A DNA stretch of 64,000 nucleotides from Chitinimonas_A lacunae. GTDB taxonomy: Bacteria > Pseudomonadota > Gammaproteobacteria > Burkholderiales > Chitinimonadaceae. The notes under the pieces were generated by a model. That model had not been told where the DNA came from and ran no database searches. It worked only from the letters and a program-made list of their open reading frames with translations. How positions within the stretch are numbered: the first letter of the stretch is position 1; each line of letters opens with the position of its first letter. The translations under genes and the position numbers were made by a program. Below are positions 7,970 through 15,626 of the stretch, piece after piece. The DNA is taken from assembly GCF_042650885.1 (NCBI RefSeq), contig NZ_JBHSBU010000001.1, forward strand, positions 4,030,001 through 4,094,000, written 5' to 3'.

Positions 7970-9646
7970 TTATTTTCTCCCTTTGATCAGATAAGCCGAA
8001 CAATCGGCCGTCCCACGCAGCAGGCGCACCGGGCTGTCGGCCGCCGCAAAGCCCAGACAGAGCGAGCGGGCTGCTGCATTGGCCTGTTCGACGTCGGCAA
8101 AGCGCAGGCGCAGGCTGAAGCCGGCGCTTGAGCGGTCCTCGCCCAGCAAGGCCGCGACATCGGCGCGCTCAAGCCGCTGCTGGACCACTTCCAGCGGCGC
8201 GGTCGGCAAGGCGACATAGAGTCGGGGCGCGGCGGCGCTGTCGGGCAGGTCGAGCCAGCCTTCGGCCGTGACGCTGTGCTGCTCGACCGTCAGCCGGTCG
8301 AGCGAGCCGCCGTAGTCGCTGGCCACCGCTTGCGGCGTCTGCCCGACCAGCAGCGTGATCTGGCGCTCGGGGCAGCCGCCATCGAGCGCGGCCGGTTCGC
8401 GCCACTGATAGAGCCCGCGCCGGTCGGCTTCGCGCAGGATGGCTGCGGCGAGTTCGGGACTGTAATGGTTGAAGCGCGGCCGGCAGGCGACGCTAGCGGC
8501 GTGCAGCGTGGCATTGGCGCGGTGACGCTGTTCGATTTCAGGCTGGATGCGCCAGACAATCGCGCCATAGACCCCGCTGCCGACCAGCAGCAACAGCAGG
8601 AACTGCCAGTTGCGCAGGGTGATCCGGTTGAGGAAGTGGCAGAGCAGCAGACCGGCCAGCAGCGCCGAGTTGATGGCGTAGCGCGAGGACAGCGCACTGT
8701 CGATGCCCATGACCAGCCGATTGAACGCGGTGGCGGCGGCCGAGCTCAGGATCAGCGCGATGCACAGGAACAGAAACGGGGTGTGACGATGGATGCCCTG
8801 GCGCAGGGCCAGCGCGACACCGGCCAGCAGCACGGCGCCCAGCGCCAGCGCCGGTTTGGCGGCCGGCAGCAGCGAGCCCAGGAACATCAGGCCGAAACGA
8901 AGCGCCTGTCCGGGCTGCTGCAGAGCCAGCGCCAGGCTTTGCGACTCGGTGGTGCGGGTGCCGAAATGCTGATGGATCAGCATATAGGCCAGCACACAGC
9001 CAAGGGCAGTGAGCCCGAGACACAGACCGGCACGCCAGCGTCGCTGACTGACGAGCCACAGCGTCAGCAGTCCGAGGCAAAACAGGCCGTTGGCCTGGCA
9101 CAGAAAGGCCGCGACGCCGGCTGCGGCGGCAGCGGCGACCCCGCGTCGGCCGTGGCGCGGGTCGATCAGCAGAAAGCTCAGAAAGGAAAAGAACAGCACA
9201 CCGTAGTTGGAGGTGGCTGCCATCGCCCACAGGCTGCTGTCGTAGATGCGCGGGGTGAACAGCAGCAGCGAGGCCAGGGGCAGCCAGCTCCAGTGCCCGT
9301 CGGGCTGCCGGCTCTGATGCCAGCCCAGCAGGCCAAGCAGGCCGAGCAGGTAGAGATTGCCTATCCATTGCACCACCCGAAAATCGAGCTGGCCAGTCAG
9401 CAGATAGTCGAGCAGGAATACCAGCCGGGTGGTGGCGATAATATGTTCGTTATTCGGTTCGAAAAAGAAAGCGAACCAGTCGCGCTGTGCCAATAAACGG
9501 CTCATGGCCCGCAGTCCGGCCTCGTAATCGTCCCAATAGGGAATATTCTGGCCATGGCGCAATACCAGCCAGGCGAAAATACCCATCGGTAATAAAGTCA
9601 GCACCGATAGATAAGAGATTTTCAAAGGTCGAAAAGACGATTGCAT
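7970..9646 (-). CDS. Polytopic membrane protein, GT-C glycosyltransferase-like
   Basis: A 558-residue inner-membrane protein with about eleven hydrophobic segments over residues 12-375, then a soluble, probably periplasmic C-terminal domain of about 180 residues. After the first membrane segment comes IPYWDDYEAG, with acidic residues in the first external loop. This resembles the catalytic position of GT-C glycosyltransferases that use lipid-linked sugars (inference; overall similarity not confirmed). No glycan biosynthesis genes lie beside it, so substrate and pathway are unknown. ATG at 9646 with a hydrophobic start. The gene stands alone on the minus strand. Confidence 0.6.
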   Translation of the reverse strand: MQSSFRPLKISYLSVLTLLPMGIFAWLVLRHGQNIPYWDDYEAGLRAMSRLLAQRDWFAFFFEPNNEHIIATTRLVFLLDYLLTGQLDFRVVQWIGNLYLLGLLGLLGWHQSRQPDGHWSWLPLASLLLFTPRIYDSSLWAMAATSNYGVLFFSFLSFLLIDPRHGRRGVAAAAAAGVAAFLCQANGLFCLGLLTLWLVSQRRWRAGLCLGLTALGCVLAYMLIHQHFGTRTTESQSLALALQQPGQALRFGLMFLGSLLPAAKPALALGAVLLAGVALALRQGIHRHTPFLFLCIALILSSAAATAFNRLVMGIDSALSSRYAINSALLAGLLLCHFLNRITLRNWQFLLLLLVGSGVYGAIVWRIQPEIEQRHRANATLHAASVACRPRFNHYSPELAAAILREADRRGLYQWREPAALDGGCPERQITLLVGQTPQAVASDYGGSLDRLTVEQHSVTAEGWLDLPDSAAAPRLYVALPTAPLEVVQQRLERADVAALLGEDRSSAGFSLRLRFADVEQANAAARSLCLGFAAADSPVRLLRGTADCSAYLIKGRK

Positions 9647-10095
9647 AATTTCCCGCTAAAAAGGAAATGGCACAGGAAGGCTGCTGGGAATCGGCCGCCT
9701 GCCGCAATGGCAGGGAGCCAGGCTGGGTGCGGCAGGCAGACAGGCCGCTGCCGCACCGGAAACGGCCGTGGAGGCTGGCGCAATCCGCCATGGCGTCACC
9801 ATGCCGTCCGAGGAGGAACGGCGGCAATTTATATTCGGTGCGACAGGGCTGTCCAGTTAAGGAATCGTGCTTGTGGCGCAAATCACGGCGTGATAATGCC
9901 GGCGCTTTTTTTGTAAACAGACTGATTGGAATGTTTGTGCCAGCAGCCTGAAAAATGGCGCTGCCGTTGCCCGGTCCGGCCTGCGCAAGTCTGCCTGCTG
10001 CGGGGTTTTCCCTCGGGGTGCGAACATGACTTGAGCGGTAACAGGCTCTAGAATCCGGAAGTGGTCCGGATAATGCCAAAACGAGGAGGGAACGG
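9647..10095. other. Divergent intergenic region before parA
   Basis: A 449-bp divergent region with no convincing gene. It holds a 10-bp inverted repeat, GCCTGCCGCA (9697-9706) with TGCGGCAGGC (9728-9737). A third similar arm nearby (GCTGCCGCACC, about 9747-9757) could compete for pairing. There is also a palindrome ATCACGGCGTGAT (about 9882-9894), followed shortly by GCCGGCGC and seven T, which resembles a terminator. The sequence before parA has a good ribosome site (GAGGAGGGAA, about 10083-10092). Confidence 0.45.
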
Positions 10096-10866
10096 ATGAA
10101 ACGGGTGATCTTCAACCAGAAAGGCGGGGTCGGGAAATCGACCATCGCGGTCAATCTGGCGGCCATCGCCGCCAGCCAGGGGCGCCGTACCCTGTTGATC
10201 GATATGGACCCGCAGTGCAATGCCAGCCGTTATCTGCTGGGCGATGCCGCCCGCGATATCACCCCCACGCTGGCCGACTATTTTGAACAGACCCTCAATT
10301 TCAGCCTGTTCTCCAAACCAGCCACGGCCTTTGTCCATCCGACGCCGTTCGACAATCTGATGCTGCTGCCATCCCATCCCGAGATCGGCGAGTTGCAGGC
10401 CAAACTCGAAGCGCGCCACAAGATCTACAAGCTGCGCGATACCGTGAACGACCTGGGCAAGGAGTACGACGAGATCTTTATCGATACCCCGCCCGCCTAC
10501 AACTTCTTCACCCAGTCGGCGCTGATTGCCACCGAACGCTGTCTGATCCCGTTCGATTGCGACGACTTCTCGCGCCAGGCGCTCTATACCCTGCTTGGCA
10601 ATGTGCGCGAGATCCAGGAGGACCACAACCAGCAGCTGACCGTCGAGGGCATCGTGGTCAACCAGTTTCTGCCGCGCGCAAGCCTGCCGCAGCGGCTGGT
10701 CAGCGAACTCAAGGAAGAAGGGCTGCCGGTGCTCGACAGTCACCTGTCGTCCTCGGTCAAGATTCGTGAATCCCATGAACGTGCCCTGCCGATGATCCAT
10801 CTCGACCCACGCCACAAGCTGGCACAGGAATTCGTCGCCCTGTACCGCGAGCTGGAAGCTGCCTAG
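10096..10866 (+). CDS. ParA/MinD-family ATPase (orphan ParA)
   Basis: A 256-residue cytosolic deviant-Walker ATPase. Walker A is KGGVGKST (Lys9 and Lys14), with switch regions IDMDPQCNAS and IFIDTPPAY. Such ATPases form ATP dimers that bind DNA or membrane and position cargo. No ParB, parS-binding partner or plasmid genes are present. The next gene, a histidine kinase, starts 13 bp after the stop, so they likely form one transcript. Inference: it positions or partners the signalling proteins, as orphan ParA proteins do for chemoreceptor arrays, rather than segregating a replicon. It has a strong ribosome site. Confidence 0.9.
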   Translation: MKRVIFNQKGGVGKSTIAVNLAAIAASQGRRTLLIDMDPQCNASRYLLGDAARDITPTLADYFEQTLNFSLFSKPATAFVHPTPFDNLMLLPSHPEIGELQAKLEARHKIYKLRDTVNDLGKEYDEIFIDTPPAYNFFTQSALIATERCLIPFDCDDFSRQALYTLLGNVREIQEDHNQQLTVEGIVVNQFLPRASLPQRLVSELKEEGLPVLDSHLSSSVKIRESHERALPMIHLDPRHKLAQEFVALYRELEAA

Positions 10867-10879
10867 GCCAGGAGACGAG

Positions 10880-13800
10880 GTGAATTCACGCTGGAGCCTG
10901 GCGAGCATCGTACTGGTGGCCGGCTTGAGCCTGACGGCCGGCCTCGACTACTGGCGCCTGGTCGACGAGGAGCGCACGCTGCTGGCGCAATTGCGGCGCG
11001 ATGCCGAGGTCCGGCTCGATGCCCAATCGGCGGCGCTCCATCGTGCCGTCGCCATGCTCGAAGTGCTGGCGGCCTTTTTCGAGCGCGAACCGCGCCCGGC
11101 GCCAGGGCAGTTCATCCGCTTTGCCACCCCTTTGCAACGTCAGCCCGGCGTCGGCTCCCTGCTGGTCGCCGAGCGCGTGCCGGGCGCCGAGCGCTCCGGC
11201 TTTGAAATCGCCTGGCGCAGCGCCTACCCCGATTTTTCGGTCCGTCTGCGCAACCCCACCGGCCAACTGGTGCTGGCCCCGCCGCGTGCCGACTATTTTC
11301 CGGTGATCTATGGCGCGGTGGCTTTTCCCACCCGTTTTGCCATCGGTCTCGATCTGGCGGCCGACCGCACCATCTCCCAGGCACTGGTCACCGCCCGTGA
11401 GCGCGACAAAGCCCTGTCGGCGCCGGTGCGCACCGAAGGCGGCGAGGTCAATTCGCTATTGATGGCGCTGCGCACCGACGGCAGCGGCCGCACCCGGCTC
11501 TACGGGCTGGTGCTGTCGCCGCGCACCCTGATTGCCGCAGCGCCCGAGAGTCCCGAGCTGCTGCGCGACTACTGGTTCGATGTCGCCGATAAAAGCCGCG
11601 ACGAGCAACTGTTCCCGCTCGATCAGGACAGCACCAACTGGCCCCGGCTGCTGCTGGCCAAGCGCGAGGTCGAAGTGGGCGGCCGGCTGTGGCGGCTCGA
11701 ATCGCGGCTCGACCCCAGGGTGGTGGATCAGCGCCTGGGTGAAGGCCGCTGGATGCTGTGGCTGCTCGGCCTGCTCGGCTCCTGCGCCGCCGCCACGGCC
11801 GCCGTGCTGAGCCGGCGCCGGCCCGAGGTCAACGACGATGGTTCGCTCGGGCTGGAAAACGCCCGGCTGCGTTCGGCCCTGAACGAGCAGCAGGCGGCCG
11901 TGGCCAGTGCGCGGCGCGATGGGCTGCGGCTACAGACCATTCTCGATACCGCCAACGAGGCGGTGGTGCTGATCGACGAGCGCGGCCATATCGAGCTGTT
12001 CAATGCGGCGGCCGAGCGGCTGTTCGGCTATCAGGCGGCCGAGGTGCTCAACGTCAATGTGTCGATCCTGATGCCGCCTTCGTACCGCAGCCGGCACGAC
12101 GAGTCGATTGCCCAGTATCTGCGCACCGGCATGTCGCGCGTGATGGGGCTGAGCCGCGAGCTGCTGGCACAGAAAAAGGGCGGGGCGGCTTTTCCGATCG
12201 AACTGTCGCTCAATGAATTTCGCCTCGGCGAAGCGCGCTATTTCGTCGGCCTGATCCGCGACATCACCGACCGCAAGCGCACCGAGCGCGTGCTGTTCGA
12301 GAGCGAATACAAGCACCGGGCCATTCTCGATGCGGCCTATATCGGCATCTATGTGCACCAGGATGGCCGCCTGCGCTTTGTCAATCCGACCTTTGCCAGC
12401 TATTTCGGCCTCAATGCCAGCGAGCTGGTCGAGCGCCAGTCGCTGGTCGATCTGGTGGCGCCCGAGTGGCGCACGGCACTTGAGATGGCGCTCGATATCG
12501 ACAGCTCAGGCGGCCGGCCGACCGAGCTGGTGATGCAGCGGCCCGACGGCAGCCGCTTCTATGCGCTGTTTACCGCCAAGCCGATCATTTTCGACAACCG
12601 GCCGGGTCTGGCCGGCTCGCTGCTCGATGTGTCCGAGCGCAAGGCGGCCGAAGAGGCCATGCTGCGGGCCGAAATCAAGAACGTGGCCATTCTCGAGGCC
12701 ATTCCCGATCTGATGCTGCAACTCGATGCCAGCGGTCTGGTGGTCGATTGCCGTGCCCGCGCCGGCAGCGCCGAATTCGGTCTGCCGGCCGACTGCCTGG
12801 GCCACCATTACAAGCGCGTCCTGCCGGTCGAATTCGCCCGCGAACTCGAAGCCGCGCTGAGCCAGCCCTTGCGGGTGCGGGCGCGCTCGTTCGAGTACGC
12901 CCTGCGTGCCGGCGAAGTCAGCATGCGTCACTTCGAGGCTCGTATCACCCCGACCAGCGAGGGCGAGTCGCTGGTGATGGTGCGCGATATCACCGAGCGC
13001 AAGCAGATCGAGGCCGAACTGATCCGCCACCGCGACCACCTGGCCGAGCTGGTGCGCGAGCGTACCGCCGAGCTCAATTCGCTGTTTGCCGCCAGTCCGC
13101 TGCCAACGGCGCTGCTGTCGCAGCGGCGCTATGTCGAGGTCAACAATGCATTCGAGTCGCTGTTCGGCTATACCCGTGAAGAGCTGATCGGCGAATCGAC
13201 CCTGAAGCTGCTTGCCGATCCCGGCGATTTCGAGCTGATCGGCCGCTATATCTACCCGGCGCTTTCTACCGGTCAGGTGGTGCGCTCGGAAGTGCGCTAT
13301 CAGAGCGCCGACGGCCGCATCATCCTGTGCGAGGCGTTCGGCAAGGCGATCAATGCCGAAGACCCGCTGTATGGTTCGGTCTGGGTCTATCAGGACATCG
13401 GCGAGCGCCGCGCCGCCGAGGAGGCGCTCAAGCTCGCCAAGGAAATGGCCGAGGCGGCCAACCAGGCCAAGTCGGAATTCCTGGCCAATATGTCGCACGA
13501 GCTGCGCACGCCGATGCATGCGGTGCTGAGCTTTGCCGAACTGGGAGAAACCAAGGCCGGCGAAGCCGAACCCGGCAAGCTCGCCCACTACTTCGGCCGG
13601 ATTCGCTCGAGCGGGCAGCGGCTCTTGCAGATCCTCAACGATCTGCTCGATCTGTCCAAGCTCGAGGCCGGCAAGATGCGCTACGACATGCAGGCGACCC
13701 GGCTCGATCGGGTGGCGCTCGATATCGCCGAGGAACTCGGTCCGATCGGCCGGCCGCGCGGGGTACGGATCGAAGTGGCCCGGCCCGAAGGGATTCCCGA

Positions 13801-14146
13801 AGTGCGCGGCGACGCTTTCCGGCTCGGTCAGGTGCTGCGCAATCTGGTGGCCAATGCCATCAAGTTCAGCCCCGACGACAGTACCGTGTCGATCGGTTTC
13901 GAATGGGACGAGCGGGTGCTGTGGGTGGCGGTCGAGGATCAGGGCATCGGCATTCCGCCCGGTGAGCTGGAGCGTATCTTCGACAAATTCATCCAGTCGT
14001 CGAAGACCAAGACCGGCGCCGGCGGCACGGGCCTGGGACTTGCTATCTCGCGCGAGATCGTTCTGGCGCATCGCGGCGATATCCACGCCGAAAACCGCGA
14101 AGGCGGCGGTGCCCGTTTCGTATTCTGGCTGCCACGGCTGGGCTAG
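10880..14146 (+). CDS. CHASE-domain, multi-PAS sensor histidine kinase
   Basis: A 1088-residue membrane sensor kinase with a GTG start. A first membrane segment (about 7-24) is followed by a CHASE-type periplasmic sensor (about 60-230), a second membrane segment (about 292-310) and four PAS regions (roughly 345-460, 470-590, 600-715, 735-850). After a short coiled coil come HisKA, with phospho-acceptor His873 in NMSHELRTP, and HATPase_c, with NLVANAIKF, EDQGIGIP and GGTGLGLAI. It should autophosphorylate and pass phosphate to a receiver, most likely the protein encoded 116 bp downstream. It is preceded at 13 bp by the ParA gene. The ligand of the CHASE domain is unknown. Confidence 0.92.
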   Translation: MNSRWSLASIVLVAGLSLTAGLDYWRLVDEERTLLAQLRRDAEVRLDAQSAALHRAVAMLEVLAAFFEREPRPAPGQFIRFATPLQRQPGVGSLLVAERVPGAERSGFEIAWRSAYPDFSVRLRNPTGQLVLAPPRADYFPVIYGAVAFPTRFAIGLDLAADRTISQALVTARERDKALSAPVRTEGGEVNSLLMALRTDGSGRTRLYGLVLSPRTLIAAAPESPELLRDYWFDVADKSRDEQLFPLDQDSTNWPRLLLAKREVEVGGRLWRLESRLDPRVVDQRLGEGRWMLWLLGLLGSCAAATAAVLSRRRPEVNDDGSLGLENARLRSALNEQQAAVASARRDGLRLQTILDTANEAVVLIDERGHIELFNAAAERLFGYQAAEVLNVNVSILMPPSYRSRHDESIAQYLRTGMSRVMGLSRELLAQKKGGAAFPIELSLNEFRLGEARYFVGLIRDITDRKRTERVLFESEYKHRAILDAAYIGIYVHQDGRLRFVNPTFASYFGLNASELVERQSLVDLVAPEWRTALEMALDIDSSGGRPTELVMQRPDGSRFYALFTAKPIIFDNRPGLAGSLLDVSERKAAEEAMLRAEIKNVAILEAIPDLMLQLDASGLVVDCRARAGSAEFGLPADCLGHHYKRVLPVEFARELEAALSQPLRVRARSFEYALRAGEVSMRHFEARITPTSEGESLVMVRDITERKQIEAELIRHRDHLAELVRERTAELNSLFAASPLPTALLSQRRYVEVNNAFESLFGYTREELIGESTLKLLADPGDFELIGRYIYPALSTGQVVRSEVRYQSADGRIILCEAFGKAINAEDPLYGSVWVYQDIGERRAAEEALKLAKEMAEAANQAKSEFLANMSHELRTPMHAVLSFAELGETKAGEAEPGKLAHYFGRIRSSGQRLLQILNDLLDLSKLEAGKMRYDMQATRLDRVALDIAEELGPIGRPRGVRIEVARPEGIPEVRGDAFRLGQVLRNLVANAIKFSPDDSTVSIGFEWDERVLWVAVEDQGIGIPPGELERIFDKFIQSSKTKTGAGGTGLGLAISREIVLAHRGDIHAENREGGGARFVFWLPRLG

Positions 14147-14262
14147 CCGCACCGCTGGCAGAAACGCTGTTATCCTGTCGCGTCGTCGCTCGGGACAATG
14201 ATCTCCCCGCATCGCGGCCGATAATGGGCTAAATCAGTAGCATGGTAAGCAAGGAGGTTCCA

Positions 14263-15159
14263 ATGCCGAAGGCGACGCTGTTACTCGTCGACGACGAACC
14301 GTTCAATCTTGAGATCCTGTCCGAGCATCTGAGCGACGCCGGTTATGAGATCGAAACCGCGGTCGATGGTGAGCATGCCTGGGACTGGCTCACCCGCGCC
14401 GGCGACCGTTTCGATGCCGTGCTGCTCGACCGCATGATGCCCGGCCTCAACGGCATGGAAGTGCTGAAGCGGCTCAAGGCACATCCCCAACTGCAAAATC
14501 TGCCCGTGATCCTGCAAACCGCCATCGGCTCGGCCGATGGAGTGCGCGAAGGGATGGAGGCGGGCGCCTACTACTACCTGACCAAACCGTTCGAGCGCGA
14601 CATGCTGCTGGCGATCGTCGCCGCCGCCGTGGCGCAGCACCGCGCCCGGCGCGCCGTCAAACAGGCCGCTGCCCATCCGATCGAAGGTCTGGGCTTCCTG
14701 TACGAAGGTGAATTCCGCGTGGTGCGGCTCGATGAGGCACAACGGGTCGCGGCGCTGCTGGGCCGGCTCTGTCCCAAGCCCGAGCGGGTGGCGCTGGGGC
14801 TGACCGAGCTGATCGTCAACGGCATCGAACACGGCAATCTCGACCTGGGCTACGCCGACAAGAAGGCGCTGATGCAGTCGGGCACCTGGCGCGACGAGAT
14901 CGAACGGCGCCTGTCGCTGCCCGAATATTCGCGCAAGCAGGTCCGGGTCAAGGTGGTGCGGACCATGGATACCTTGCGTATCGAAGTGATCGACGAAGGC
15001 GAAGGCTTCGATTGGCAGCGCTATATCGAATTCGACCCCAACCGCGCCTTCGACCCCAATGGCCGTGGCATCTCGATGGCCCGCGCCATGAGCTTTGCTT
15101 CGCTCGAATATCGTGGCAACGGCAATACGGCGGTGGCGACCATATTGCTCAGCGAATAA
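14263..15159 (+). CDS. Response regulator with C-terminal HATPase (anti-sigma/SpoIIAB-like) domain
   Basis: A 298-residue protein. A receiver domain (1-125) has the acidic pair Asp10-Asp11, phospho-acceptor Asp56 (LLDRMMP) and Lys108 (LTKPF). The C-terminal half holds a GHKL-type ATPase: N-box LTELIVNGIEHGN, then IDEGEGFDW and PNGRGISMARAMS, closest in style to the serine-kinase/anti-sigma group (RsbW, SpoIIAB) because no HisKA is present. The start at 14263 is set by AAGGAGG lying 6 bases upstream; an earlier in-frame ATG at 14242 is unlikely. It probably receives phosphate from the upstream kinase and controls a partner-switch or kinase output. Confidence 0.88.
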   Translation: MPKATLLLVDDEPFNLEILSEHLSDAGYEIETAVDGEHAWDWLTRAGDRFDAVLLDRMMPGLNGMEVLKRLKAHPQLQNLPVILQTAIGSADGVREGMEAGAYYYLTKPFERDMLLAIVAAAVAQHRARRAVKQAAAHPIEGLGFLYEGEFRVVRLDEAQRVAALLGRLCPKPERVALGLTELIVNGIEHGNLDLGYADKKALMQSGTWRDEIERRLSLPEYSRKQVRVKVVRTMDTLRIEVIDEGEGFDWQRYIEFDPNRAFDPNGRGISMARAMSFASLEYRGNGNTAVATILLSE

Positions 15160-15626
15160 GCCTGCGTGGCTGGGCTGAGTAATATGGTTAACAATGTGTC
15201 ATTGTTGATATGTTGTTTGGTCCACCTGTCTTGCACTCTTATGTTTGATTAAAAAATCAGGACATTGCGGCTGGCGACCTGACCGGTTCTGCCACGACTT
15301 CCGCCATTCATTTCCTCCCGCCAGACCTCTACACAGCCCAATGAGTCCGCCTCCGCTGGCTATGGGCTTGCGCTGTCCGGTTCGGACCCCTGAGCGCAAA
15401 CGGAGAGGCCGATCCTTATCCAGGTCAGGCACCGTATCCAAACCCTCGGACTCGCAAGCCCCGGTCAGGTCTACGCTCATCACGCCCCAGTGTCGGCGTC
15501 CCTGTCGGCGGCTCCCGGGACCCGTGCGTCCGGCACCAACAGGCGCTGAACCCTTCTGTCCTGAAAACTGGACCTACACTCTGGCAGCGCCTGCGGTGTG
15601 GGCCGGACGCCCTGGAGAGCCCGACC
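15160..15626. other. Convergent intergenic region, mostly unexplained
   Basis: 467 bp between two gene 3' ends. It begins with a hairpin AACAATG/CATTGTT (15190-15206), then a weak copy of the AT-rich element (TTGCA at 15231-15235, followed by a T/A-rich stretch). About 370 bp of GC-rich sequence follows in which I see no gene, repeat or convincing RNA fold. Open frames here lack ribosome sites and resemble no protein known to me. Confidence 0.4.

Noticed and set aside
10096..10866. Plasmid or chromosomal partition locus
   Set aside because: There is a ParA but no ParB, no parS-like palindromes nearby and no replication genes; the neighbours are signalling genes.
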